Shown: one piece after another, positions 16,378 through 25,769 of the stretch | How the letters are laid out: every line of letters begins with the position of its first letter | Position numbering within the stretch: position 1 is the stretch's first letter | From: Ramlibacter sp. | Lineage (GTDB): Bacteria > Pseudomonadota > Gammaproteobacteria > Burkholderiales > Burkholderiaceae_C | Length of the DNA: 49,756 nt | Reading direction: 5' to 3' | Assembly (NCBI RefSeq): GCF_028291745.1 | Contig: NZ_JAQGNQ010000104.1 | Span: 1 to 49,756, forward strand | The notes under the pieces: model-generated | What the model saw: the letters and a program-made list of their open reading frames with translations, nothing else | What the model was told of the DNA's origin: nothing | Database searches by the model: none | Made by a program: the position numbers and the translations under genes

Positions 16378-16590
16378 ATGAAGGACATAGTCAAGACCGA
16401 GATGCAGTCCGATGGACTTCGCTACATCTCGAAGTCCACCGGCAGTGATTTTCCCGGCGCGCCCGGCGCGACCATGAGCTGCTTCCGATGCGGCCGCCAT
16501 GTGGCGCGCCGCTCGCTGCGTTCCTTCCGGGTGGCCGGCGCGCTGCAGTTCTGTTGCAGCGAGGATTGCCGCCCGGGCCGCGCGGCCTGA
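16378..16590 (+). CDS. Small cysteine-rich hypothetical protein
   Basis: The 70-residue product has CFRCGRH and a later CCSEDC about 25 residues away, an arrangement that could bind zinc. No membrane or signal sequence is seen. GGGAG precedes ATG 16378. It shares spacing and direction with the two small genes before it and the UPF0149 gene after it. The family is not recognised. Confidence 0.55.
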   Translation: MKDIVKTEMQSDGLRYISKSTGSDFPGAPGATMSCFRCGRHVARRSLRSFRVAGALQFCCSEDCRPGRAA

Positions 16591-16666
16591 GCGAGCCGTC
16601 CATGACGATCACGGGCGCTGGGCGGCGGATCGTCCCGCCTCCTCCGAGCTGCCCCGGATCCGCTCC

Positions 16667-17440
16667 TTGACCACCGCCGCTTCCCCCGCGACGCCGTCCG
16701 GCCCCCTGAGCCCGGACGACTTCGACGCGCTCGACGCCGAACTCGACCTGCTGCGCGAGCGCGACGACGAGATCCCGCAGTGGGAGTTCTGCGAAGGCTT
16801 CCTCGCGGCCCTGGTCTGCATGCGCCGCGAGCTGCCGGCCGATGAATACTGGCCCGTGCTGCTGGGCGACGAGTTCCGGCCCATGGAGCACATGGAGTTC
16901 GTGTGGCGCTGGCGCCGCCGCTGGCAGGAGATCGCCTTCGCGCTCGACCAGCCGGTGGAGGAGCTGCACGACGAGCGCACCTACCAGCCCGAAGCCCTGG
17001 ATACGCGCGGCGCCATCCTGAGCCTGCCGCCCGAGGACCGGGTCGAGGGCGACCTCGACAACCTGCCGGCGTACGCGCAGGTGTGGGCGCTGGGCTTCAT
17101 GTATGCCGTGGAGAACTGGCCCGAGGAGTGGGAGCCGCCGCGCGACCCCGAAGCGGCGGAAATGCTGGACACCGCCCTGCACGACATCGTCGCCCTGACG
17201 GAAGACGATACGGGCGCGCCCGCGCTCTCGATGTACAGCGAGGACGGCCCGCCGACCGTGAGCAAGGAGCGCATCGACACGCTCGCCGCCGCGATCTGGG
17301 CGGTGTACGAATTGCGGCAGCTGTGGCGCAGCATCGGGCCGCGGGTGGCGCCGGTGCGCAAGGCGGCCGAGCCGGGCCGCAACGACCCGTGTCCCTGCGG
17401 CAGCGGCAAGAAATACAAGAAGTGCCACGGGGCGGGCTGA
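16667..17440 (+). CDS. UPF0149/YecA family protein with C-terminal SEC-C motif
   Basis: The 257-residue product has the UPF0149 helical core ([51 protein letters not shown]) and ends with a SEC-C zinc motif, [19 protein letters not shown], as at the SecA C-terminus. SEC-C motifs bind zinc and often dock to SecB or ribosomes; the job of this family is not established. TTG 16667 is the best in-frame start after the preceding gene; an ATG at 16499 would overlap that gene heavily. The true start is uncertain. Confidence 0.82.
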   Translation: MTTAASPATPSGPLSPDDFDALDAELDLLRERDDEIPQWEFCEGFLAALVCMRRELPADEYWPVLLGDEFRPMEHMEFVWRWRRRWQEIAFALDQPVEELHDERTYQPEALDTRGAILSLPPEDRVEGDLDNLPAYAQVWALGFMYAVENWPEEWEPPRDPEAAEMLDTALHDIVALTEDDTGAPALSMYSEDGPPTVSKERIDTLAAAIWAVYELRQLWRSIGPRVAPVRKAAEPGRNDPCPCGSGKKYKKCHGAG

Positions 17441-17485
17441 GCCGCATCCCGCGCTGACCCAGCGCGCCGCCCGGGGCGCCTGGCT

Positions 17486-18634
17486 TCAGACCGGCTGGGC
17501 GGCCGGCGCCGAAACGTCGGACGTGGGCGCCGGCGCCGGTGCGACCCGCATCCCGTTCAGCCGCAGCTCGCTGATCACGTCGTGGATGTAGCGCAGCTTG
17601 GCCAGCGCTCCGGCGGACAACGCGAACGGGTACGCGTCGTTCTGGCCGAGGCTGCGATTGAGGCTGTTCACCAGCAGCGTGAGCGGCACCCATTGCTGCA
17701 CGAGGTCGTCGAAGTCGACGCCTGCAACCTCGAACGGATCGATCACATCTTCGACCTCTTCGCCGTCGGGCGCATCGACGCTCACGCGCGTGTTGTAGGC
17801 CGCTGCCGTTTCGAGCAGGTCGACCATGTGCAGGTAATGCGCCCAGGTCTCGGCCCAGTCCTCCCAGGGATGGGAGGTGGCATAGGCGCTCACGTGCGAC
17901 TCGTGCCACCCCGCGGGGCTGCCGCCGGACTCGTAGTGCCTGCGCAGCGACTCGCCGTAATCCACCGACTCGTCGCCGAAGATCTCGCGGTAGGCCTCCA
18001 CGCGGTTGCCGTCGCGGATCAACACGTCCCAGTAGTAGTGGCCGGACTCGTGGCGGAAGTGACCGAGCAGCGTGCGATAGGGCTCGTGCAGTTCCGAGCG
18101 CCTGCGGGTGCGCTCGGCGTCGTCGGCTTCGGCGATGTTGATCGTGATCAGGCCGTCGTCGTGGCCGGTGAGGACCTGCTGTCCTGGCTGGTCCTGCAGG
18201 AATTCGAACGCCAGTTTTTCGACGTGACCGGGCGGCGGATTGGTGGCGATCAGCCCCAGCTGCGCGAGCGTGTAGAACAAGCGTCGCTTGGCCACCTCGA
18301 TCGCGTGCCAGCGCTCCAGGTTGCCCTCCTGCGAGAGGTCGGGCAACACGCGCGTGAGACGGCAGGCGACGCACAGCGGATTGGGGTCATGCGCGGGCAC
18401 GCAGAAATTGCAGATGCCGTGCTCCTCGCCGTTCCGGCAGAGACGGTAGCGCCTGGGCCCCGACTTGCGTCCGGGGCGCGGGCGCAGTTGCCACGTGGAC
18501 GCATCGGTGGCGGGCTCGATGGCGGCGAGCGTGAAGACATCCGGCAGGAAGGCGACCTGGCTGCCGCATCCGAGGCACTGGCTGTTCTCGAAGAACAGCG
18601 CCTGCTTGCAAACCTGGCAATGAAACAGCTTCAC
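17486..18634 (-). CDS. Putative zinc-binding metallopeptidase
   Basis: The 382-residue protein begins with a zinc ribbon (C6, C9, C20, C23) and has a second cysteine-rich stretch (C66, C75, C78, C88, C91). The catalytic region contains RHESGHYYW with an H-E-x-x-H motif at 195-199, and later HPWEDWAETWAHYLHMVDLLETA. This layout matches the putative zinc-binding metallopeptidase family (Peptidase_Mx, recalled). No signal peptide is seen, so it is probably cytoplasmic; the substrate is unknown. It converges with the UPF0149 gene (45-bp gap). Confidence 0.88.
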   Translation of the reverse strand: MKLFHCQVCKQALFFENSQCLGCGSQVAFLPDVFTLAAIEPATDASTWQLRPRPGRKSGPRRYRLCRNGEEHGICNFCVPAHDPNPLCVACRLTRVLPDLSQEGNLERWHAIEVAKRRLFYTLAQLGLIATNPPPGHVEKLAFEFLQDQPGQQVLTGHDDGLITINIAEADDAERTRRRSELHEPYRTLLGHFRHESGHYYWDVLIRDGNRVEAYREIFGDESVDYGESLRRHYESGGSPAGWHESHVSAYATSHPWEDWAETWAHYLHMVDLLETAAAYNTRVSVDAPDGEEVEDVIDPFEVAGVDFDDLVQQWVPLTLLVNSLNRSLGQNDAYPFALSAGALAKLRYIHDVISELRLNGMRVAPAPAPTSDVSAPAAQPV

Positions 18635-18862
18635 GGGTGACGATCGGTGATGGACGAGCCCATGATGCTAAAGCGCTCACCGTGCCGTGCATGTAGGAAC
18701 ACGCGACACCTGGCACGGCATGCGCGTCGAACGCGAGCAGGACAGCGCGTGGCCGCGCCTGCGTGGCCAAGGCATTCGGCACTCTCCTACAAACACGAAC
18801 ACGGCCCGTTTGCACAATGTCAGTGCAGGTGGCCGCAGTGGCTGCCCACGCAGGACCCTCCT

Positions 18863-19288
18863 TTGCCCCTGAACATTGTCCTCATCGAAGACCACGCGGA
18901 ATTTCGCGAGCAGTTGTGCAACCGGCTGCAGATCATCGACAACGTGCGTGTCGTTCACACCGAAGACACCGCGCTTGCCGCGCGGCAGTGGCTGGCAGAA
19001 CACCCGCACGAGTGGGACGTGCTCGTGGTCGATCTCTTTCTGGCGAGCGGGCATGGTTTCCAGGTGCTTGCCGCGGCGAAGGACCGCCTGGCGCGCCAGC
19101 AGGCCGTGCTGCTGACCAGCTACACGCGCGATCCCGTGCGCGAGCAGGCGCGCAAGTTCGGCGCGGATGCGGTGTTCGACAAGGCGTTCGAGCTGTCGCA
19201 GTTCCTCGCCCACGTGGAGGGGTGCTGCAAGGCGAAGGATCGCGAAGTGCGCGAGGGCAGCCCGCACGTTGCGGCGCTTGCCGCCTGA
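18863..19288 (+). CDS. Receiver-only response regulator
   Basis: The 141-residue protein is a single CheY-like receiver: acidic pair E9/D10 in IVLIEDH, phosphoacceptor D57 in VLVVDLFL, the LLTSYT switch region and the lysine in VFDKAFE. There is no DNA-binding or enzymatic output domain, and no kinase gene adjoins it. Translation is placed at TTG 18863, with AGGA eight bases upstream, because no ATG lies near the domain start; the frame extends much further upstream without homology. Confidence 0.75.
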   Translation: MPLNIVLIEDHAEFREQLCNRLQIIDNVRVVHTEDTALAARQWLAEHPHEWDVLVVDLFLASGHGFQVLAAAKDRLARQQAVLLTSYTRDPVREQARKFGADAVFDKAFELSQFLAHVEGCCKAKDREVREGSPHVAALAA

Positions 19289-19429
19289 GCTCCAGAGGCC
19301 GGAGCGCCCCTCCCCGGACCGGGAGGGAGCAACGCCCGAAAAACTCAAGAGCTGTTCGGAAATCATCATTTGCCGACGCAGGAAGGGCTGCCTACGATCG
19401 CCCCCATACGTCTAGCGTGGAGCGAATGA

Positions 19430-20620
19430 ATGAGCAAAGTCCAACGTCCCGTCGTCATCGCGGGCGCGGGCCCTGTGGGCATGACAGCCGCGGCCGACCT
19501 CGTGCGGCAGGGCATTCCGGTCACCGTCCTCGAGAAGAGCGCCGCGCTCAGCGCCGAATCGCGCGCGTCCACCTTTCACCCGCCGACGCTCGACCTGCTC
19601 GATGATCTTGGCTTCGCCAAGCCGCTCATTGCGCAGGGCTTGAAGGCGCCGCAGGTCCAGTACGGATCCACCGTCGATGGCGAACTGGGCACCTTCGATT
19701 TTTCGGCGATCTCCGACCTGACGCGCCATCCCTACCGGCTGCAAGCCGAGCAGTTCAAGCTCACGCGGATCATCCTCGAGGCGCTGAAGGACAACCCGCT
19801 GTTCGACATCCGCTTCAATTCGGAAGTGGCGTCCCTCGCCCAGGACGCAAACGGCGTCGCAGTCACCACCGGTGCCGGCGACACCTTGCAGTGCGACTGG
19901 CTGATCGGCGCCGATGGGGCCAACAGCGTGGTGCGCCGCCACCAGGACATCCCGTTCGATGGCTTCACCTGGGCCGAGCGCTTTCTCGTCGTCACTACGT
20001 CGGCGGACATCGCCGCCGTGCGCCCCGGCGTGACCTCGGTCAGCTACTGGGCCGACCCGCAGCGCTGGCACTTCCTGCTGCGCATCATCGGCGCGTGGCG
20101 CGTGATGCTGCCGGTGCCCGCGGAGATGTCCGACGACGCGGCGCGCGCTCCGGAATACGCGCGCGAATCGCTAGCCAGCGTGCTGCCGGCGGGCGTGGCC
20201 GCACCGATCGAGCACATCACCTTGTATCGCGTGCACCAGCGGGTGGCGACGCGCTTCCGCGAGGGGCGCACCTTCCTCGCGGGCGACGCGGCGCACATCA
20301 ACAATCCGCTGGGCGGGATGGGCATGAATGGTGGCCTGCACGATGCGCTGAACCTCACCGCACGGCTGGGCCGCGTCATCCACGGCAAGGACGGCGAGGA
20401 CACGCTCGATGGCTACGATCGCCAGCGGCGTGCCGTGACGATGGAGGCCATCCAGACGGGCACCATCCGCAACAAGAAGAACCTCGAAGCGCGCACGCCC
20501 GAAGACCGCGAGGCCTTCCGCTCGGAGATCCGCAAGGCGGTCGCCGACCGCGAAAAGACCCGTGAATTCCTGCGCCGCATCTCGATGATCGACAGCCTGC
20601 AGCGCGCCGCGGCGCTCTGA
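19430..20620 (+). CDS. FAD-dependent aromatic-type monooxygenase
   Basis: The 396-residue protein has the p-hydroxybenzoate-hydroxylase layout: the dinucleotide fold VVIAGAGPVGMTAA (about 9-22), the DG motif in LIGADGANSVVRR, and the GD motif in FLAGDAAHINNPLGGMGMNGGLHDALNL. Such enzymes hydroxylate aromatic or heteroaromatic substrates with NAD(P)H and O2; the substrate is not readable. GGAGCGA precedes ATG 19430. Its stop codon directly abuts the stop of the convergent LysR gene, so it may belong to the same catabolic locus. Confidence 0.88.
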   Translation: MSKVQRPVVIAGAGPVGMTAAADLVRQGIPVTVLEKSAALSAESRASTFHPPTLDLLDDLGFAKPLIAQGLKAPQVQYGSTVDGELGTFDFSAISDLTRHPYRLQAEQFKLTRIILEALKDNPLFDIRFNSEVASLAQDANGVAVTTGAGDTLQCDWLIGADGANSVVRRHQDIPFDGFTWAERFLVVTTSADIAAVRPGVTSVSYWADPQRWHFLLRIIGAWRVMLPVPAEMSDDAARAPEYARESLASVLPAGVAAPIEHITLYRVHQRVATRFREGRTFLAGDAAHINNPLGGMGMNGGLHDALNLTARLGRVIHGKDGEDTLDGYDRQRRAVTMEAIQTGTIRNKKNLEARTPEDREAFRSEIRKAVADREKTREFLRRISMIDSLQRAAAL

Positions 20621-21556
20621 TCAGGGCGGGGTGGGCGCGTCCACCGCGGGCGCGCCTTCGCGAAAGCGGCGGGCGTGCTCCTGCAGCCATGCGCGGAACA
20701 CGTCCAGCTGCGGCTCGCCGGTCTTCTCCTCGGGATAGGCGAAGTAATAAGAGCCCTCGCTGCGCAGCGACAGGTCGCACACGATCTGCAGGTCGCCGCG
20801 CTGCAGCGGGGTCTCGATCAGGAAGCGCGGCAGCAAGGCGAGCCCCTGCCCCGCGCAGGCGGCGCCGATCACCATCGACTGCGTTTCGAAGCGCGGCCCC
20901 TTCAACAGGTTCGAGGCGCCGCCGCCATGCGCTGCCGCCCACGAGCCCCAGGCATCGGGCCGGGTGACCAGGTGCAGCAGGCGCCCGGACAGCACGGTGT
21001 CAGGGCTCCATGGTGGCGATGCGTGCTGTTGCAGCAGGCGAGGTCCCGCGACCACGAACAGCTCCTCTTCGAACAGGAAGTCCGACTGCGCGCCGGGCCA
21101 GCTGGCAGAGCCGAAACACAGCGCGCCATCGAAGCTGGTTTCGCTGAACAGAAAGCGGCTGCTGCGCGCGCTGAGATTGACCGTCATCTTCGGCTGCTGC
21201 TCGTACAGGTCGGACATGCGCGGGATGAGCCACTGCGAGCCCACGGTCGGCAGCACGGCGATTTCGAGCGTGCCGCCTTCGCCCTCGTTCGCCATCACAT
21301 CGCGCGTGTCCTTCTCCAGCCGCTCCAGCGTGCCGGCGATGTCGCGCGCGTAGGCCGTGCCGGCGCGCGTGAGCGACAGGCGCTTCTTGATGCGGTGGAA
21401 CAGCTGCACTCCGAGCTGGTCCTCCAGCTGCGAGATCTGGCGCGATACCGCACTTTCCGTGAGGGCAAGTTCGTCGGCGGCACGAGTGATGCTTGCGTGG
21501 CGGGCGGCGGCGTCGAACGCGATCAGGGCGCTCATGCTCGGGATTCGTCGGCGCAT
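20621..21556 (-). CDS. LysR family transcriptional regulator
   Basis: The 311-residue protein has an N-terminal winged helix (MSALIAFDAAARHASITRAADELALTESAVSRQISQLEDQLGVQLFHR) and a periplasmic-binding-like effector domain (LEIAVLPTVGSQWLIPRM; LALLPRFLIETPLQRGDL), like the GcvA group. ATG 21556 gives the normal start; the frame extends 40 codons upstream into the control region. It is divergent from the Bug receptor-cupin-amidase genes and probably controls them in response to their substrate. Confidence 0.92.
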   Translation of the reverse strand: MRRRIPSMSALIAFDAAARHASITRAADELALTESAVSRQISQLEDQLGVQLFHRIKKRLSLTRAGTAYARDIAGTLERLEKDTRDVMANEGEGGTLEIAVLPTVGSQWLIPRMSDLYEQQPKMTVNLSARSSRFLFSETSFDGALCFGSASWPGAQSDFLFEEELFVVAGPRLLQQHASPPWSPDTVLSGRLLHLVTRPDAWGSWAAAHGGGASNLLKGPRFETQSMVIGAACAGQGLALLPRFLIETPLQRGDLQIVCDLSLRSEGSYYFAYPEEKTGEPQLDVFRAWLQEHARRFREGAPAVDAPTPP

Positions 21557-21579
21557 GTGAACTTTCAAAAAAATCAAGA

Positions 21580-21592
21580 TGTCTTCGAGACA
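21580..21592. promoter_or_regulatory. Candidate LysR operator (T-N11-A)
   Basis: TGTCT-TCG-AGACA is a perfect inverted repeat with the T-N11-A form bound by LysR regulators. It lies 24 bases upstream of the lysR ATG and about 110 bases upstream of the receptor gene, where an autoregulatory and activating site is expected. Confidence 0.5.
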
Positions 21593-21702
21593 AATCGTTT
21601 GCGAGGGGCTGGTCCCAATCCCAGAATGACTAGCAACCTTCGCGCCCTCGTCCCTCGCCAGGCGAGCCTTCCGCAACAGCCGAACTCTATCGAATCTCCC
21701 TC

Positions 21703-22665
21703 ATGAAATTCCACTTCGCCTTCGCCGCGGCGCTCTCGCTGCTTTCCCTTGCGGCCAGCGCCGCTGTCTTCCCGGACAAGCCGATCACCATCGTCGCGCC
21801 CTTTCCCGCGGGGAGCAGCAGCGACCTGATTCCGCGCATGCTCGCGCCGCTGGTGTCCAAGTCGCTCGGCGTCCCCGTGATCATCGACAACCGCGCCGGC
21901 GCCAACGGGTCGCTCGGGGCCGGCGTGGTTGCACGCGCGCCTGCCGATGGCGACACCATCCTGCTCGGGACCACCGGCGTGCTCGCCATCAACCAGTGGA
22001 TCTATCCGAAGCCGCAGTACCTGCCGGAGCGCGACTTCACGGCGATCATCAACGCCGCCGCCACGCCGAACCTGCTGGTGGTGCCCCGCAGCGTGGAAGC
22101 CAACACGCTGAAGGAACTGATCGCGCTGGCGAAGGCGAAGCCGGGCACGCTTTCCTTCGCGTCCGCCGGCAACGGCAGCACCAGCCATCTGTGCGGCGAA
22201 GCGCTGAAGCATGAAACCGGCATGGACATGGTGCACGTGCCGTACAAGGGCCCGGCGCCCGCAGCGGTGGACCTGCTCGGTGGGCGCGTCTCGATGATGT
22301 GCGACAACCTGTCGAACGTGCTGCAGTACGTGAAGACCGGGCAGCTCAAGGCGATCGCTCTCACCGGAACCAAGCGCAGCCCCTTGCTGCCCAACGTGCC
22401 CACCACCGCGGAGCAAGGCTTTCCGGGCGTGCAGGCCGGCATCTGGTACGGCTTCGTCGCGCCGGCGGCAACGCCCAAGGAAACCGTGGACCGGCTCAAC
22501 GCCGCCTTCGCGCAGGCCTTGCGCGACCCCGCCATCGACGCGCGCCTGGAGAGCCTCGGCTTGACCGTGATCGCCGACAAGCCGGAAGCGTTCAAGCACT
22601 TCATCGCGCAGGAGTCCGCGCGCATGAAGAACGTCGTCGCCGCCTCCGGCGCCAAGGCCGAATAA
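21703..22665 (+). CDS. Tripartite tricarboxylate transporter substrate-binding protein (Bug/TctC)
   Basis: The 320-residue protein has a signal peptide (about 1-20, cleavage near AASA) and Bug-family hallmarks: FPDKPITIVAPFPAGSSSDLIPRMLA, VIIDNRAGANGSLGA, VPYKGPAPAAVDLLGGRV and LPNVPTTAEQGFPGV. Periplasmic Bug proteins bind carboxylates or small amides for uptake. The TctA/TctB membrane genes are not nearby, as is usual for orphan Bug receptors in Burkholderiales. It heads a divergent operon with the cupin and amidase genes. Confidence 0.95.
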   Translation: MKFHFAFAAALSLLSLAASAAVFPDKPITIVAPFPAGSSSDLIPRMLAPLVSKSLGVPVIIDNRAGANGSLGAGVVARAPADGDTILLGTTGVLAINQWIYPKPQYLPERDFTAIINAAATPNLLVVPRSVEANTLKELIALAKAKPGTLSFASAGNGSTSHLCGEALKHETGMDMVHVPYKGPAPAAVDLLGGRVSMMCDNLSNVLQYVKTGQLKAIALTGTKRSPLLPNVPTTAEQGFPGVQAGIWYGFVAPAATPKETVDRLNAAFAQALRDPAIDARLESLGLTVIADKPEAFKHFIAQESARMKNVVAASGAKAE

Positions 22666-22772
22666 GCGCCTCATGACCGGCAGTGGATCATCGCTGCCCG
22701 AAGCCACCGCGATGTTCTGCGGCACACTCGCAGCCAGTGGCGGCGCCCTCGTTCATCACACAGGAAAGCATC

Positions 22773-23159
22773 ATGGCAGTCAACAAGCAGCACAAGGAAT
22801 TCCACACCCTCGACATGGAAGGCGGCTGGGAGCAACCGCCCGGCTACGCGCCGGACCTGAACGTCAAGCAGAAGGTGCTGGCGGGCGGGCTGGACACGAA
22901 GAACAAGCGCGGATCGCAAACCCGCCTGCTGAAGTTCGCGCCCGGCGTGTTCACCACCGAGCCTTTCGTGCACGACTACTGGGAAGAGGTTTACCTGGTC
23001 TCCGGCGATCTCACCGTGGGCAACGACAAGCAGGGCAAGGGGGGCACTCCGTTCTCCGCGAACACCTACGCCTGCCGCCCGCCGGGCGCCGCGCACGGCC
23101 CGTTCAAGTCGGAAGGCGGCTGCGTGCTGCTGGAGATCCACTACTACGATCCGGCATGA
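22773..23159 (+). CDS. Cupin domain protein
   Basis: The 128-residue protein is a single small beta-barrel with cupin motif 1 in FVHDYWEEVYLVSGDLTVG and motif 2 in RPPGAAHGPFKSEGGCVLLEIHYYD; the histidines and glutamate could hold a metal. Function within the cupins is unknown; a role in degrading the substrate imported by the neighbouring receptor is inferred from context. ATG 22773 with AGGAAAG upstream is chosen over an ATG 30 codons earlier. The stop overlaps the amidase start (ATGA). Confidence 0.82.
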   Translation: MAVNKQHKEFHTLDMEGGWEQPPGYAPDLNVKQKVLAGGLDTKNKRGSQTRLLKFAPGVFTTEPFVHDYWEEVYLVSGDLTVGNDKQGKGGTPFSANTYACRPPGAAHGPFKSEGGCVLLEIHYYDPA

Positions 23160-24508
23160 ACGCGACGCTCGCCGAACTGTCCGCGGCCCTGCGCGCCGGC
23201 ACCCTCACCAGCCGGCAGTTGGTGGAGCAATGCATGGCCCGCGCGCAGGACCCCGCCGGTGAAGGCGCCAGGACCTTCATCCACCTCGATGGCGAGAATG
23301 CGCGCCGCGCCGCCGACCAGGTGGACCAGGTGCGACGCGCGGGCGGCGACCCGGGGCCCTGGGCGGGCATCCCCATCTCGATCAAGGACCTGTTCGATAT
23401 CGCCGGGCAGGTGACCACCGCCGGCTCCGTCGTCCTGAAGGATGCGCCGCGCGCGAGCGCCGACGCAGTGCCCGTGGCGCGCTTGAAGGCCGCAGGCTTC
23501 GTGGTCATGGGCCGCACCAACATGACCGAGTTCGCTTACTCGGGCCTCGGCATCAATCCGCACTACGGCACGCCGGCCAACGCCCATGAGCGGGCGCTGC
23601 GGCGCATTCCCGGTGGCTCCTCCTCGGGCGCCGCGGTTTCGGTGACCGACGGCATGGCGGCCGCGGCGCTGGGCACGGACACGGGAGGCTCTTGCCGCAT
23701 CCCCGCCGCGCTCAATGGCATTGCCGGCTTCAAGCCCACAGCAAACAGTGTGCCCATGGAGGGCACCTTCCCGCTATCGCCCAGCCTGGACAGCGTCGGA
23801 CCGCTGGCCGCCACCGCGCAGTGTTGCGCGATCCTGCATGGCGTGCTGTCGGCCGCGCCGGCGACGGCGGAGGCGCAGTTGGGCCTCGCCGGCCTGAAGC
23901 TGGCGATCCCGCAGACGGTGATGCTGGATGGCCTGGATGCGCAGGTGTCGGCTTCCTTTGCGCAAGCCGTGTCGCGCCTTTCGGCGGCGGGTGTCGCCAT
24001 CGGTGAACTCGCATTCAAGCAATTCGGCGAACTCGCCGGCGCCAATTCGAAGGGCGGCCTGATCGCCTATGAGGCTTATGCGGCGCAGCGCGAGCGACTG
24101 CAGCAGCGCGGCAGCGGGTACGACCCGCGTGTGAAGGTGCGCATGGAAAAGGGCGCGGCGCAAACGGCCGACGACTACGCGCAGCTGCAGGCGTTTCGCC
24201 GCGATTGGATCCGCCGCGTGAGCGCGGAGATGCAGGCCTGCGATTTCCTGGTGTGTCCCACGGTGCCCACGATCGCGCCAGAGATCGCGGCCCTTGCCGG
24301 CGACGACGAGTACGGCCGTGTGAACCTCGCAATGCTGCGCAATCCGACCTTCGCCAACTTCCTGGATGGCTGCTCGATCTCCGTGCCGTGCCAGGCGGCG
24401 GGCACTGCGCCCGTGGGCCTGATGCTGATCGGCCGCCATGGCGACGATGCGCGCCTGCTTGCTGCGGCGCGCGCCGTCGAGGCGCTGGTGGCGCCGCCCC
24501 GGCGCTGA
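23156..24508 (+). CDS. Amidase signature family hydrolase
   Basis: The 450-residue enzyme has the Ser-cisSer-Lys triad of amidase-signature proteins: lysine 77 in ISIKDLFDIAG, the serine cluster 155-157 in PGGSSSGAAVSV, and nucleophile S179 in GTDTGGSCRIPAALNG. These enzymes hydrolyse carboxamides to acid plus ammonia. It is not GatA in context, having no gatB or gatC neighbours. It is co-translated with the cupin gene and likely hydrolyses the compound, or a downstream amide, bound by the Bug receptor. Confidence 0.92.
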   Translation: MNATLAELSAALRAGTLTSRQLVEQCMARAQDPAGEGARTFIHLDGENARRAADQVDQVRRAGGDPGPWAGIPISIKDLFDIAGQVTTAGSVVLKDAPRASADAVPVARLKAAGFVVMGRTNMTEFAYSGLGINPHYGTPANAHERALRRIPGGSSSGAAVSVTDGMAAAALGTDTGGSCRIPAALNGIAGFKPTANSVPMEGTFPLSPSLDSVGPLAATAQCCAILHGVLSAAPATAEAQLGLAGLKLAIPQTVMLDGLDAQVSASFAQAVSRLSAAGVAIGELAFKQFGELAGANSKGGLIAYEAYAAQRERLQQRGSGYDPRVKVRMEKGAAQTADDYAQLQAFRRDWIRRVSAEMQACDFLVCPTVPTIAPEIAALAGDDEYGRVNLAMLRNPTFANFLDGCSISVPCQAAGTAPVGLMLIGRHGDDARLLAAARAVEALVAPPRR

Positions 24509-24533
24509 CCGCGCCAGGGCAGTGGACGCTCCC

Positions 24534-25760
24534 TCAGTGGGGCGTCCACTGGATCGTGGAGATGTCGATGCCCTCCTGGTGCATCTCCCACAGCGGGCTC
24601 AGTTCACGCAGTTTCGAGACGCGCGTCTTCAGCAGGTCGACCACGAAGTCGACTTCCTGCTCGGTGGAAAAGCGACCGAGCGTGAAGCGGATCGAGCTGT
24701 GCGCGAGTTCGTCGCTGCGCCCCAAGGCCAGCAGCACGAACGACGGCTCCAGCGAGGCCGACGTGCAGGCCGAGCCCGAGGACACGGCCACATCCTTGAT
24801 CCCCATCATCAGCGACTCGCCCTCGACGAAGCTGAAGCTCACGTTGAGGTTGTGCGGCACCCGGTGTTCCAGCGAGCCGTTCACCTGGATCTCCGGCATT
24901 TCGCGCAGGCCCGCCAGCAGGCGATCGCGCAGGGCACCGACGCGCGCACTCTCTTCCTGCATCTCGAGCCTGGCGATGCGGAACGCTTCACCCATGCCGA
25001 CGATCTGGTGCGTGGGCAGCGTGCCCGAGCGCATGCCCCGCTCGTGGCCCCCACCGTGGATCGAGGCGGCGATGCGCACGCGCGGCTTGCGGCGCACATA
25101 CAGCGCGCCGATGCCTTTGGGGCCGTAGACCTTGTGCGCCGTGACCGTGAGCAGGTCGATCTCGAGCTGCTGGAGATCGATCGCGATCTTGCCGGCCGCC
25201 TGCACCGCGTCGCAGTGGAACAGCACACCGCGCTCGCGGCAGGCGTGGCCGATGCCGGCGACGTCCTGGATGACGCCGATCTCGTTGTTGACGAACATGA
25301 TGGAGACCAAGATCGTGTCGGGGCGGATCGCGTCGATCACGCGCTGCACCGGCACGCGGCCGTCGTCATCCACGTCCAGGTAGGTCGCCGTGAAGCCCTG
25401 GCGTTCGAGCTCGCGCACGGTGTCGAGCACGGCCTTGTGCTCGGTCTTCTGCGTGATGATGTGCTTGCCCTTGCCCGAGTAGAACTGGGCGGCGCCCTTG
25501 ATGGCAAGGTTGTTGCCCTCGGTCGCGCCGGAGGTCCACACGATCTCGCGCGGGTCGGCGTTCAGCAGGGCGGCGACGTCGGCGCGCGCCTGTTCGACCG
25601 CGGCCTCGGCCTCCCAGCCGTAGGCGTGGCTGCGCGAGGCGGGGTTGCCGAACTTCTCGAACAGGTACGGCATCATCGCTTGCGCGACGCGGGGATCCAC
25701 CGGCGTGGTGGCGCCGTAGTCCATGTAGACGGGTTGCAGGGGCGTGAAGCGTTCGGTCAT
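24534..25760 (-). CDS. iscS: Cysteine desulfurase IscS-type, stand-alone
   Basis: The 408-residue PLP enzyme converts cysteine to alanine and a protein persulfide for Fe-S cluster and thio-RNA synthesis. It has Schiff-base lysine K210 in [10 protein letters not shown], catalytic C332 in [14 protein letters not shown], and the IscS C-terminal tail [20 protein letters not shown] needed for partner binding. Size and tail fit IscS, not NifS or SufS. No iscR, iscU, iscA or hsc genes adjoin it, so it may be a second copy or a relocated gene. ATG 25760 has no ribosome site and follows a TACGAT box. Confidence 0.93.
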   Translation of the reverse strand: MTERFTPLQPVYMDYGATTPVDPRVAQAMMPYLFEKFGNPASRSHAYGWEAEAAVEQARADVAALLNADPREIVWTSGATEGNNLAIKGAAQFYSGKGKHIITQKTEHKAVLDTVRELERQGFTATYLDVDDDGRVPVQRVIDAIRPDTILVSIMFVNNEIGVIQDVAGIGHACRERGVLFHCDAVQAAGKIAIDLQQLEIDLLTVTAHKVYGPKGIGALYVRRKPRVRIAASIHGGGHERGMRSGTLPTHQIVGMGEAFRIARLEMQEESARVGALRDRLLAGLREMPEIQVNGSLEHRVPHNLNVSFSFVEGESLMMGIKDVAVSSGSACTSASLEPSFVLLALGRSDELAHSSIRFTLGRFSTEQEVDFVVDLLKTRVSKLRELSPLWEMHQEGIDISTIQWTPH

Positions 25761-25769
25761 AGACCGAAG

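Noticed and set aside
16499..16666. Longer UPF0149 protein starting at ATG 16499
   Set aside because: It would overlap most of the 70-residue cysteine-rich gene, and the extra residues are Arg/Ala-rich with no similarity to the family.
19308..19327. CCTCCC-n6-GGGAGG hairpin after the receiver gene as a terminator
   Set aside because: No U-tract follows on either strand and the stem is short; it is not supported as a terminator.
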